A stretch of DNA of 64,000 nucleotides from Echinarachnius parma (lineage: Eukaryota > Echinodermata > Echinoidea > Clypeasteroida > Echinarachniidae): positions 41,455 through 105,454 of the forward strand of contig JBAMJV010003053.1 of assembly GCA_037951105.1 (NCBI GenBank). Direction: 5' to 3'. This document shows, piece after piece, positions 44,038 through 54,669 of this stretch (its first letter is position 1; each line of letters starts with the position of its first letter). Position numbers and translations under genes: made by a program. Below the pieces are notes generated by a model. That model saw only the letters and a list, made by a program, of their open reading frames with translations, did not search any database and was not told where the DNA came from.

Positions 44038-46165
44038 GTAGAGCAGATAAGTGGAATATATCATGGAAATCGTTCAAAGTTTGATACAAGCAACATACTC
44101 CGTATGCAGACTACCTTAGGGACACTTTTTAGAAAAAAACATTTAGACAAGCAACAATCCAAGATGGCGGCCATTTTGCAAGATGGCCGCCAAAAAGCTA
44201 CTTTTTGATATAAAAATTGACTGAGTTGGCCGATTTTAATAATCTTGGTGCCGTTTTATATGTCCATTGACATGCTGAACACGATGGTGATACATTCGGA
44301 CTCATATGATGGCCAAAATCCAAGATGGCCGCCATTTTTCCAAGATTACCCCAAAAAGCTACTTTTTGATATACAAATTAACTGAGTTGGCCGATTTTAA
44401 TAATCTTGGTGCCGTTTTATATGTTTTCGATGTGTACTGATATGCTAAAACCGATAATGACACATACGGACCCATATGATGGCTAAACATCGACATGTCA
44501 GCCATTTTCCACGATGGCCGCTCCAAAACTAATTTTTGATGTAAAAAATCAATGATTTTGCCAATTTTAATAATCTTGGTGTCGAATTTTGCTTCTTGGA
44601 ATGCTAGAAACGATTGTGATACATTTAAGTAATTTAATGGCTAAAATCCCCAATAGCCGCCAATCTCTTACAAGATGTTTGGGTATATATCGTAAAAAGG
44701 ACCATGGCGTTGGCAGTCTCAGGCTATGAACCTAATGGGGGCTGGGAGTGTGGTGGTGGAGATTTGGACATGCTAACCGGGATGTGGGGGAAATAATTCA
44801 TTCAAGGAAAAATGGACTCCAAACACGTTGAAATTTGTTTTTGCAATTGACTGATTTTCTGCTGATATACACAGGTTCAGGGCATAGGCAGCATTTATCC
44901 AAAATGGGGGATGGGACGATGCACGGCATTGTAGCTGGTTTGTGCGTAGCACAATCGTTTTTAAAATATTGGTGAACAAAACATGTATAAGGACCCTTAG
45001 TGCGTTTATAATGATTTAAAAAGTATACAATTATTGTCACTCATTCATCTCAAAAGTCCAGAGGCATAACCAAAGGACTGCCACTGATGAGAGGGGTGGC
45101 AAACAAAGTTTTAGGTCAATATTTCCTATATTAGCAGCCTTAACCGAAATATGAACAAGTGAAATCATGATTTCCCTTGGGAGAGATGGCTAATCCCTCC
45201 TTTACCCCCTAGCTACGCCATCTTGGACAATGACCGCCATGTTCGATTTTACCATTATTTAGATCCATTTGTATGAAAATAGTTTTCAGCTCATCAAAAA
45301 AACCTTTTAATCAGTACAAAGCTTATTAGAATCAGCCAACTCAGTCAGTTGAAAAATTGTAAAATGCTTTTTGACAACCACCTTGAAAAATGGCCGCCAT
45401 GTTGGATTATCGCCATTTTATATGTCTGTATGTATCATAATCGTCTTCTGCATATTATCAGGTCATATATAAATCGCAGCAAGATAATACAAATCGGCAA
45501 ACTCAGTCAACTTTTATATACAAAAAATTAGCCTTGGCGGTCATCTTGGAAAGTGGCAGCCATCTTGGATCTTCTCCATTATATTGGTCCGTTTGTATTA
45601 CAATCGTTTTAAATATGTCAATTAACATTTAAATTGACACTAATAAGATCATTATAATCAGCCAACTCAGTCAATTTTTATATCAAAAAGGAGCTTTTGG
45701 CGACCATCTTGAATAAGTGTCTACCATCTTGGATTTTTGCCATCAAATGGGTCCGTATTATATCACCATCGTTTTTAGCATATCACGCAACATATAAATC
45801 AACACCGAGATTATCAAAACCGGCCAACTCAGTAAATGTGTATATTAAAAAGTAGCTTTTGGGGGCCATCTTGGAAAAATGGCGGCCATCTTGGATTTGG
45901 CCATCATATTGGTCCGTATGTATTACCATCGTGTTCAGCATGTCAATAAACATATAAAACGACACCAAGATTATTAAAATCGGCCAACTCAGTCAATTTT
46001 TATATCAAAAAGTAGCTTTTTGGCGGCCATCTTGGAAAATGGCCGCCATGTTGGAATTTCGTTTGTCTAAATGTTTTTTTCTAAAAAGTGTCCCCAAGGT
46101 AGTCTACATACGGAGTATGTTGCTTGTATCAAACTTTGAACGATTATTACACTTATCTGCTCTAC
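44038..46165. mobile_element. 2.1-kb fold-back element with AAGATGGCCGCC tandem units
   Basis: The ends GTAGAGCAGATAAGTG and CACTTATCTGCTCTAC are perfectly complementary. Long arms follow (TTCAAAGTTTGATACAAGC, CATACTCCGTATG, GGGACACTTTTTAGAAAAA). TA flanks both sides. Inside, a unit of about 165-170 bp (AAGATGGCCGCC, AAAAAGCTACTTTTTGATAT, ACTGAGTTGGCCGATTTTAA, TAATCTTGGTGCCG) occurs about three times in one direction and about five times in the other, meeting near 45,000. It is inserted in the ATC microsatellite. No protein is encoded. Confidence 0.9.
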
Positions 46166-46919
46166 TACAATATCATATCATCACGATAATTATTATCATC
46201 GTCATCAATCATCATCATAACAACGGTGGCGAAAGTCAGATTCAAAACTCAAAACAAACTAGATAAATCAAAATCCCAGCTGACTGAGTTCACGCGATCG
46301 CTATGAAAAAGAATGTCTGACGTACGCATGCGGTGAATAAAGGTATGATGAAGTACACGCGAGTGCAGTGACAGTATATCAGTACATGTATGGTAAAATC
46401 ACTGCGTTTGTAATCAATGCATATAAAATCGATCGTTAGTACAGTGATTTAATACGATCATACTATGATAGTTAAGGTACACTGCACATTTGAACGGTTA
46501 CGGCTTCACAAATGTATTCTATAGCTCAGTGAAGATCGCGGTACACGTACAATCTCAATTGGCATGGCGATGATGGCGCGCACACACGGAAGATTTTGCT
46601 GCCCCTATTATTGTATTACGTATGTACATGTAATGGGCATACTGCCCTGTCCATGCGAAACGCAATTTCTCTAAATTTTGGCTGGTATATATTGTACATT
46701 CACCGCTGTACGAAATTATGTCAAGATTATAAGTAAAATTACGAACATTACATACTTTATATAGTTACCAATTGCTGAAGAACTTATGATACGTCACAAG
46801 TTTGAGATATTTCGATAGCTTACTTTATTAGCTTTCAGGTGATATAACACATTCAGTATGTCTCCATTCAGAATATAACTTTTTAGACGATTAAATAGTG
46901 TAATGAGTGTGGTATTTTC
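46166..46919. other. Microsatellite remainder and unrecognised sequence
   Basis: The ATC array resumes (46,168-46,215) and is followed by about 700 bp with no recognisable gene or repeat. Confidence 0.5.
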
Positions 46920-47001
46920 GGAACCGAATATAGTCGGGCCCCGGGTGTGCGTACGTGGCACGGGGCCCGTATTAACTCGGTTCCAGGAAGAAACGGGTTA
47001 A
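46920..47001. mobile_element. piggyBac-like right end (palindrome plus CGGGTTAA)
   Basis: GGAACCGA...TCGGGCCCCG pairs with CGGGGCCCG...TCGGTTCC, followed by AAACGGGTTAA. The layout copies that of the active-looking piggyBac end at 10,387-10,456. The matching left end was not found, so it is a solo end or a diverged element. Confidence 0.55.
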
Positions 47002-47215
47002 CCTAGGGACATTGCAAAGCGTCACGACGTGAGTTATCATCTTTCCGCAGACGATCTATGTTCAAGCCAGAAGTGTCAGACATTGCTGCATGCCAGCAGA
47101 TCTAGAGATGCAGATGTGGATGGGCAGTAATTTCTTGAAACTGAACCATGAGAAAACAGATATTATTATTATTGTTTCAAGACATCAACTTTCCTAGAAA
47201 ACATTCACGACATGG
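47002..47215 (+). pseudogene. CR1-like reverse transcriptase, 3' piece with YADD region
   Basis: Reads DIAKRHDVSYHLSADDL, then after a frameshift MQMWMGSNFLKLNHEKTDII. In CR1-type enzymes the order is LFT-x-Y-SPLGDI-x-x-x-H-x-x-x-x-x-YADD-x-Q-x-Y...W-M-x-x-N-x-LKLN-x-x-KT. It continues the piece at 41,830-41,908 with only a few residues missing, so both come from one element split later. Confidence 0.85.
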
Positions 47216-48240
47216 TGATTGATAATTGTCAATCTTCCTTCAATCTTCCTTCAATGTTATCCCTTGTAGAGTTGTAGTTGTGTATGTTACATGTGTCGAA
47301 TAAATAATAATTGGAGTCTTTTGGTTTAACACCTGTCCCTGAGGTCTCATTGAACCTGGTCTCATCTTAATGCATCATTATGGCCATTTATAGACCATTT
47401 GCTTGAAAAGAGCTAGGACTGTCCCAAATAGCATTAGTCTTGGTCACTCATGACCACTGTCAGCATGATCAGCCGAGTCGTTCAAATGGTGTAGGTCACA
47501 ATAACCGCCCATGTAAAAGCAGGATATTGTTCCCAGATGGCTCCACAGTGTCTTCTTCTAACTTGTTGGATATGGGAGTGTTCTTTGTGTCACATTTGTG
47601 TAGGTTTCCGCCTTGAATTTTCCCAGACGAGGATTCCATCCTGGATGTGCTCCCCTTTGGAGTTTCTCGTCAGTAAATTGTTATCTCCTTGAAGATGAAG
47701 ATGTTTTGTTCTGCCTACAGAAATGGCAATACACCAATGTAATGAGTCATTGTCCTTAGACCCTCTTCATTGATAGGCAGAGCTAGGAGTAAGAAATCAT
47801 GTGATGTTTCATGTGATTTTCGGACATCCTTATACAATGGATTGTTAAGATCATTCGTGCGACAGGTGGTGAAGTAGTAATTGCCAAACTAGTACGTTCC
47901 CATGATACTAGAGGTGTTTCTGTATCATGGTCGCTGATCAATACATTATCATAAAACGATTGCACAAATGTTGTGCACTCGTTGACATCCAAACAGCTGC
48001 CAACTGGTTATGACCTTGCACGTTTATAAGCTATTGGACACCTCCTTTGTACAAGAGAAGTATGGCACGTTAGCTGAAGTTAAAGCTTTAGCTGAATGTG
48101 GATACACTTTGGACTATTGGCCCAATGCATATGGTTGGTTCCAAATTTCCAGAGGGATATGACTTCCCCTTGCCCACCTTCAGAAAATCACATGTCTGAT
48201 GTATTTCAAGGCACGGCAAAAGTCTACCAATGCTCTGCTA
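47216..48240. other. Unassigned sequence with partly open frames
   Basis: The stretch is less AT-rich than its neighbours and has partly readable frames on both strands (47,783-47,992 minus; 48,003-48,160 plus), broken by stops. The minus-strand frame starts MDVNECT by chance but has no further EGF cysteines. It may be a decayed transposon or retrogene; no family is recognised. Confidence 0.4.
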
Positions 48241-48563
48241 AAGCAGATGATTGGAGATCGGTTATATCAAAGATGGCCGCCAAGCTTGCTACCAAAACCC
48301 GAATTTGGGGTTTGATATTCTGACATTTTGTTTCTATAAACTATCATACAGATAATGTGATCATTTGATTTGAATGTTCAGTACTTATTTAGAAAGATAA
48401 TTTATGTAATTGTTTCATTAAAATCCAAGATGGCTGCCAAGATGGCAGGCATAAACATAACTTAAATTATTCTTATGAATCATCCCTAGTTGCGAAATTG
48501 TCAAAAATCATGTTCATTTGTTTTGTATTTTCTGTTTATTTCATTTATCTCAAAAGATGTATG

Positions 48564-48610
<47 letters not shown>

Positions 48611-48894
48611 CATCAAAATCCAAGATGTCTGCCAAATTATGCATGAAAATTAGTTGATTCATTATAATTATACTTTAATTAATCTCTAGCTTCCATTTCA
48701 CCCATATAAAATACGTTAATTTGTCTTTGTATGACCCTACTACAAACATAAGCAATTTACAATTATTTCAATGAAATCCAACATGGTGGCCAAGAGTGGC
48801 CCAAAATGGCCGCCAAGACCCCCTGTTTAACTTTATTTGATTGAATTATGAACTAGAAAATATTGATTAAATATTCCATGGTGCATTCAAAGAA
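48241..48894. repeat. AAGATGGCTGCC repeat units and poly-A
   Basis: CCAAGATGG(C/T)(T/C)GCCAAG occurs near 48,271, 48,425, 48,617, 48,780 and 48,805, roughly every 150-190 bp, each followed by AT-rich spacer. A 40-base A run lies at 48,566-48,606. Related in motif to the fold-back element at 44,038. Confidence 0.65.
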
Positions 48895-49275
48895 CAGTCA
48901 TGTTCATTGGTCTTTTTATTAGATATATTTCAAGAGATATATTTAAAAATCGTATTTTTTGGGTCAAAATCCAAGATGGCCACCACGATCATCGCCAATG
49001 ACGTATTCAAATTAGTTTAATTATTGTAATATCATTTCAAAATAATCCCTCGTTGTTAACTATTCGTGAATGCATGTTCAATTATCTTTTTATGGCCCAT
49101 TATTCAACATTTAAGTAAGTTACAATTTGTTCCATTAAAATCTACATGGTATCAAAGGTGGCCGTGGGACACGATTTGGTCTTGGTAACATACAAATTCT
49201 TTAACTAGACACATTCAGGTTTACAAAAATGTAAGTTAAACATTCAGGTTTACCAAAATGTAAGTTAAACTAGAC
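48895..49275 (-). repeat. Right arm of the widely spaced inverted repeat
   Basis: Reverse-complement of 41,285-41,650 (CCAAGATGGCCACCACGATC, CACGATTTGGTCTTGG, CTAGACACATTCAGGTTTAC). A 29-bp piece at the outer end (CATTCAGGTTTAC...GTAAGTTAAA) is tandemly duplicated. Confidence 0.8.
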
Positions 49276-49284
49276 TATTGTTAT

Positions 49285-49791
49285 TTAAAGGGATAGTACA
49301 GTTTTGGTTCAGAGGGCGCTTCAAGAAATAATGAATTTGCAAGGTAATATTTGGAAGAGCATGTGGTTTTAAAGGTTAAATTATTTGATCAAATCGGTTC
49401 GGAAAGAGCTGAACTATCAATACAAGTTTCCGTTTGGAATAAATGTGAGACCCGCATTATTTATTCGGTAATTTAAGCAAAATATTTATAAAATTCCTAC
49501 ACTTTTACGAATATATAACAAAGTGGTTTTTGAATAGTGGTTGATGATCTCTCTATTGAATCATTATTACAAAAAAAAACATCATATTCACAATATTTTA
49601 CAAGAAATGGTTAAAACCAATATGTTTTTAGAGAGCGTTTTTTTACGGCTGCTTTTTGAATAACAGAATCAGTATTCTTGTATACCGTTTGGGCATGGTG
49701 GAGTTCTAATTATTAGTTTGTATAATATGGTGCAGGTTTTGTTTACTAAAATACAGGTTTACCATGACTGCAGTCTGCAGTATCCCTTTAA
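49285..49791. mobile_element. TTAA-flanked element, family A copy 5
   Basis: Starts TTAAAGGGATAGTACAGTTT and ends GCAGTATCCCTTTAA. TTAA is intact on both sides. The internal family landmarks are present (CAGAGGGCGCTTCAAGAAAT, TTGATCAAATCGGTTC). Confidence 0.88.
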
Positions 49792-50254
49792 AACGTTTAA
49801 AAGGCATTATCGTCAAATTTTCACCTGTTGAATGATACGTGTAGTAGGGATTTTTAGGGGTGGTAACTGTTCCTTTGGTAAAAGAGTTTGAATCACAGCT
49901 TGTTTTTCTTCATGATTTGAGATACTTGGTGCAACTTAAAGGTCATAGATTATCAATAAATTGTTCCTCAATTTTTATTTTTCATGACTGTAATTTCAAA
50001 AGTACATACTTGAATAAGTTTATCGTCGAATTTCCACGTGTTGATGAAATGAGTCATAGAAATTAAATACATTAAGCGGATGATAACTGTTTGTTTAGTA
50101 GAAGACGTTGGATGACATCTTGTTTTAATTCAGGATTTCAGATACAAAGTGAAACTTAGTATTAATTCATTGTATATAAAAACACTCCAATTATAACTAT
50201 CAAAACAAAATCACATTTTTATATCACTTGATAAAAAAAAGCTGGTTGAAGCTT
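49792..50254. other. Intron, nothing recognised
   Basis: AT-rich sequence. The short open frame at 49,860-50,066 has no recognisable features. Confidence 0.5.
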
Positions 50255-50330
50255 GTAGGTGTCTGGAAGGCGAACTCTTGTGCTAACGGCTGCTTATTTT
50301 TTTAATGAACACCCTGTAACTAAACCGTCT
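50255..50330. mobile_element. Family A fragment next to the SEA exon acceptor
   Basis: GGCGAACTCTTGTGCTAACGGC...TTAATGAACACCCTGTAAC resembles the family-A segment GGCGCCCTCTTGTGTTTAAC...TGATAACAGGCTTTTTAC. It ends about 5 bp before the AG acceptor at 50,334-50,335. Confidence 0.6.
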
Positions 50331-50335
50331 TATAG

Positions 50336-50570
50336 ATTACGAAGTCGTTGGTGTCATCAGGCATCATTGGACTCATCGTCGTGAAACTAATCGGGATATC
50401 GCCTAGCAACAGTATCCTGGTGGATCTTCAGGTCGCCTATGACGAGTCCAACACCGCATCGGCGTCAGACATACAGAACGCACTCTCTAGTCTCAGCAGT
50501 ACCAACAACGGCTACCTCTCAACGGACAATGACAACGTACTCATTGACCCCCAGAATATCACAGTCCAAG
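50336..50570 (+). CDS. SEA-type domain, second exon
   Basis: 235 bp, entering in phase 0 and leaving in phase 1; acceptor CTTATAG, donor GTAATT. It reads ITKSLVSSGIIGLIVVKLIG, then ISPSNSILVDLQVAYD, and ends NITVQG. The turn followed by (S/N)SILVDLQVAYD matches the strand pair around the self-cleavage site of SEA domains (G-SVVV in mucins). Here the residue before Ser is Asn rather than Gly, so cleavage is uncertain. It joins 40,535-40,665 in frame. Confidence 0.82.
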
Positions 50571-50807
50571 GTAATTTAATTTCCGTGTCAACTAATGATA
50601 GTCGCTAGTCATTACAATAAGCTTCATTTCAATAGGCGCTTAATTTACCTTCAATCAAAATTGAGTTAGTTATTAATATAAGCGAATAAGCGAAATAATC
50701 AATCCTAATTGTGAGGCAAAATATAACATTGACAAAACAAAATAAGAACAAATCAACTTTTATATTTTCAAGTTTATCTTCGTTTATCCTCATAAAATTC
50801 CATCATA

Positions 50808-50917
50808 AATGCTTGCGAATGAGTGTGAGACTGCTGATCTGACGACTGCTAATTAGTTTATGCATCATGCACCGATCTGCGATACGGTTTCACCCGCTCT
50901 TGTAGGGCAGCTAGAAC
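50808..50917 (+). pseudogene. Decayed duplicate of the membrane-proximal EGF exon
   Basis: GAATGAGTGTGAGACTGCTG, GCATCATGCACCGATCTGC and GGTTTCACCCGCTCTTGTAG align with the exon at 51,191 but contain an indel and in-frame stops. The 3' part is cut off by a hairpin element at 50,918. Confidence 0.85.
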
Positions 50918-51087
50918 CAGTGGCGTAGCGTGGTCTAACTGTTTTTTTTTTTTTTTTTTTTTTTTTTTGGGGGGGGGGGGGGGGGGGCACACCTTATGTT
51001 TTTCTGTTTGTTCAAAAATACCCCCCTCATGTTTTCAATTAGTTTTTTGTATCATTGATGGCGCAGCCCCCCGTAGCTACGCCACTG
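50918..51087. mobile_element. Short hairpin element with imperfect 8-bp target duplication
   Basis: The ends CAGTGGCGTAGC and GCTACGCCACTG are complementary, and the centre holds poly-T and poly-G. The flanks GCTAGAAC and GCAAGAAC match at seven of eight positions. It resembles non-autonomous hAT elements and is related in ends to 52,855. Confidence 0.78.
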
Positions 51088-51190
51088 GCAAGAACCCTCG
51101 ACGTTTTCCCAGAATTAGATTTTACACTTTATCTGTCCTCTCCATCGAGATAATTATAACAAAGTTTTTCTCCAAATCGAATGCCATCAG

Positions 51191-51346
51191 AAATACTTGT
51201 GAATGAGTGTGCGTCTGCTGATCTCAACGACTGCTCAATGAACGCATCATGCACCGATCTGCAAGAAGGTTTCAGTTGCTCCTGTGAGGCAGGAGCCGCT
51301 GACGTGTATCCAGAGACTCTTCCTGGCAGGTTCTGCATTTCATCAG
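51191..51346 (+). CDS. EGF-like exon after the SEA domain
   Basis: 156 bp, phase 1-1, acceptor GCCATCAG, donor GTAGCC. It reads EILVNECASADLNDCSMNAS, then CTDLQEGFSCSCEAG and finally a longer last loop PETLPGRFCISSG. It has six cysteines, and VNEC is close to the calcium-binding signature. An EGF just outside the membrane after a SEA domain is a known arrangement. Confidence 0.92.
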
Positions 51347-51971
51347 GTAGCCATATTTTCTTTCCTTCATAGCAACCGTAACTATCATGACTAACCAGCT
51401 GTGGAGTGTTAGATCATGTATACTTATTTACGAGGGATGGGGATGGTTGGCGGAGGGGGAGTGACAGGCCCTGGATAGGTGTCCAGGGGATGTATTGATT
51501 GCTGTTACTGATAAATTAACGCTATATTCCTGGCAGTTTTAGTCGTATATTTCCTCCTGGGTTTCACTAATAACGGAACAAATCAATGTTTATGAAACCA
51601 CTATCAGCTGTTTTGACTGACCACTGGAGGCTGCCATGTTTAATAACGGTACCGCATGTTACGCCAACTGAGCGCATCTGAGCATGCACTAACACAAACG
51701 GGTTATGTAACCGATGTTGTTGACTCTGCTGCTATGTAAGTGGTTACATAACCCGCTTTTGTTACTCCAAGGTTAGATGACGTTTCATATGGTGCAGTTG
51801 AAAAACGCGGCAGGCCTGTGTGTATTCAAAACAGATTGTATAGTGGTTTGTAAAAAATGTTCATTATATTGTTGTATTATTAGTGATGCCTAAGAGGATA
51901 CGACTAGAAGTGACGGAAATGTTTTTAATTATCAGCAGCAATAAGTAAATATGACAACGTTTGGCTCCCCT
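51347..51971. other. Intron, nothing recognised
   Basis: Non-coding. A short palindrome-like pair (GGGTTATGTAACCG / GGTTACATAACCCG) lies at 51,700-51,758. Confidence 0.5.
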
Positions 51972-52679
51972 TTAAAGGAGAATTCCGGACGAGTTTAAAC
52001 AAAATACAGTATATTGGAAATAAATCTAGAGATGTGCTTGAATATTTTCAGGATTTGACTCTCTTTGGTTGATTTCTAAGAGATTTTTCTAATGTCATTA
52101 ACTCTGAGGAAATAATTACATTTACTGCACACAATCATGAGACCCTTATGTAGCACCCTCACTTTGCTCAATTTCTTGAGTAGGCTTGAATCCGGTGCCA
52201 CTGCATTGTGATCACTGCATGTGCCATTCATATAAGCCGGTCATGCAGAGCCAGCAAATTCAATAACCACGTTTACAGGACTTTGTGTCTATTCAAATTC
52301 CAATGAAAGCCAAACGTGTTATAATCTCGGGCAGGCAAGTATTTTCAAACGGTTCAACAATGCAGTAATGCTCGAAGGCACGGTTGAGTGGCGCATCGTG
52401 GACTAAACTATTCATGATCGAGCATTGTATTGGTCCGATCAAAAGAACGCATTCGCTGCAGTGTAAAAACATAGATAGGCGCATAGTGAGGGTCGCACGT
52501 CACAAATTGGTGCATTGTGGGATAGAACAAGCTCGCTCGCGAATTTGTGTCATTAGAATTGCAAAGCCGATTATAAGAACCCACAATCATACTTTTTTCA
52601 TTCAAAATTGTGTTTATTGACCTAGAATATCTGTCTTTCAATCATTAGAGGCTCGAAATCGTGTGGAAGTCCACTTTAA
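51972..52679. mobile_element. TTAA-flanked element, family D
   Basis: TTAAAGGAGAATTCCGGACGAG at the left is approximately complementary to CTCGAAATCGTGTGGAAGTC...TTTAA at the right. TTAA is present at both ends. About 700 bp, non-coding. The inverted repeats are imperfect, so the call is less sure than for families A, B and E. Confidence 0.6.
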
Positions 52680-52854
52680 GTCTAGTGGTTTCAGATAATG
52701 CCCATTACGTATTTTGTACTCAATTTCAGACATAAAAAACTCAGGATTCTTTGACTGTGCTAAAACTCGTGTCAAGGAGTAACTGATGTATTTATGTTCA
52801 TTATCCGGCTGAAATGTACTTAACTATGATGATACTTTCATGCATCCGTAAGTG

Positions 52855-53040
52855 CAGTGGTATAGCGTTGTTGGGATGACCTGGGGGAGGGGCGCCTGTT
52901 ATTGGCGAGCACACCTCATCTTTTTATTGTTCATTTCCAACTTATGTTTGATATTGTTTGCCCCTAAATTATTGGGGGCACATGCCCCCGTGTTTATCGT
53001 AGCTATGCCACTGACTAGGTATATCGTAGCTATGCCACTG
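52855..53040. mobile_element. Hairpin element with duplicated right end
   Basis: CAGTGGTATAGCG pairs with CGTAGCTATGCCACTG, and CCCCTAAATTATTGGGGGCA lies inside. The right end TATCGTAGCTATGCCACTG occurs twice in tandem (27-bp period, ending 53,013 and 53,040). Confidence 0.72.
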
Positions 53041-53362
53041 ACTAGGTATATCGGATCGGTCTACGATAACACACATTCCATCAACCATTTGTTGCATGAG
53101 GCAAAGTTACAAGATTCATCTAATGTTAAAGCCTACAGAAATCCCCGTTTAGAGGGGTACAACATTCAACTGTATCATGTCCCCAAATATTTATTGTTTA
53201 CATAATTATAGTTAATATGAATGCATTAACTCCATACTAGTAACATGGGGACATATCACTTAGTATTTGTAATGGCGAACAAAATATATACTATGACATG
53301 TCATATCTTAGGAAGGAACATTTTACATATTTGTTCACAAACATACAAACATACAAACATTT

Positions 53363-53575
53363 ACCTACGAGATTTTCGGCTGTCATCTACAACCTTCGTC
53401 AGCGTTGTGACCCGACTTGACCTTCGTAACGTAACGATTGATCATCGGGTCGTAGACATTCAGTAGTTTGTATCGCCCCCTCTCGGTTCAGAGAGGGGTG
53501 AAGGAAGCAGTCTACACCCGGGCCTCACAACGCTGACGAAGGATGTAGATGACAGCTGAAAATTTCGGAGGTAAA
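53363..53575. mobile_element. 213-bp inverted-repeat element
   Basis: ACCTACGAGATTTTCGGCTG, TCATCTACAACCTTCGTCAG and CGTTGTGA pair with the complement of TCACAACG, CTGACGAAGGATGTAGATGA and CAGCTGAAAATTTCGGAGGT. Pairing is about 48 bp at each end. Non-coding. Confidence 0.88.
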
Positions 53576-53678
53576 TATTTGTGTTGTGACGAAAAGTTTA
53601 AAATGTTGTTTCTCATGGAATACATATACAGATAACCTTTCATACTAATGTCATATCTTGTTTTTGTTTTCTCTAAAG

Positions 53679-53714
53679 GCTCGGAGAACGTACCAGCGAC
53701 TTCAGGAAACAAAG
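53679..53714 (+). CDS. 36-bp linker exon (GC donor)
   Basis: It reads GSENVPATSGNKG in phase 1-1 between a T-rich acceptor (TTTCTCTAAAG) and GCAAGG, a GC-AG donor. It keeps the frame between the EGF exon and the membrane exon and gives a Ser/Thr-containing flexible linker. It could be omitted without frame change, so it may be optional or not real. Confidence 0.5.
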
Positions 53715-54460
53715 GCAAGGTTATTTTTTACACCCCTTTTAAACATAGCTTGTGTCTATCCAATATTCTTTAATTGTTTTGCATGTATTTAGATAAGTAA
53801 CATTTTTGGTTAGACCGTTAGCCATGATGTTCTTTCGTTAAGAACAGTAAATGGTATCGAATCGAATGACGATATTTTACAAGTTTACAAAGCCCATTTG
53901 CCATTTGTTGACTTCATCCCATGATTGTTTTTGTATTCGGAACAATACCTGTTTTTAACTGTAGACATTTTCATTTTAAAAGGTATTAAAATGGATATAA
54001 ATATGTGACGAACTGCTGAATATTGCATAAATATGTTAAGAAAGAACAGTCTGCTAAGTTCTAATAGTGGTATCACAGCCTTATGAATACATGATCATAT
54101 TGTCCCTGATATTAATTAATTTTCAATTATTCATCCATTTTGTTGTGGTTACTCCTCTGTTATATTGCGATTACATAACATACAATATTTGTTTCAATAT
54201 AGAGGTACAGTCAACATATTAAATGTATTATTATCATCAAGCTCACACATAATCTCGTGATTTAAACTAACTAACTGTATTATACATTATAGTTACAATT
54301 TGATGGTATTGTCATTCTGGTGAGTTTTCATGCTGAACTACTAATTAATATTATATTATATTAATTATATTCATTGGCTATAACACACCAACAATGTACT
54401 TTGCAATCAATTGCTGAACTGTTGAAGTAAAACTTCTTTTTGTCTTGTTTTGATGTAAAG
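53715..54460. other. Intron, nothing recognised
   Basis: AT-rich, no repeats of note. It runs into the acceptor GATGTAAAG of the membrane exon. Confidence 0.5.
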
Positions 54461-54669
54461 GTATCGTGATAGTTGCATCAGTCCTCGGAACATTCGGTTT
54501 CTTCATGATAGTCACCGTCATGTGCTGTGCCATGATAATGTATAGGAGATGGATGATCATCTCGACGATGAAGAATTCCGGGACGATCAATCACCCTGTC
54601 TCCCTCGATGAATGGAGGCTCGGTCGGGATGCTCCTTCCTTCAACCACGATTCACACCATGCAAACAAC
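54461..54669 (+). CDS. Transmembrane and juxtamembrane exon
   Basis: 209 bp, entering in phase 1 and leaving in phase 0; donor GTAAGT. It reads GIVIVASVLGTFGFFMIVTV then MCCAMIMYRRWMIIS: a hydrophobic helix of about 25 residues followed by basic residues (YRRW), so a type I orientation with the C-terminus inside. The tail continues KNSGTINHPVSLDEWRLGRD. The helix contains two cysteines at its cytoplasmic side, possible palmitoylation sites. Confidence 0.93.

Noticed and set aside
42298-47001. A single large autonomous transposon filling the CR1 gap
   Set aside because: The contents belong to at least three independent elements with their own boundaries, so this is a nest rather than one element.
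47783-47992. Minus-strand frame starting MDVNECT, possible EGF exon
   Set aside because: Only one cysteine of the EGF pattern is present. There is no splice acceptor at the right place, and the strand is opposite to the gene.
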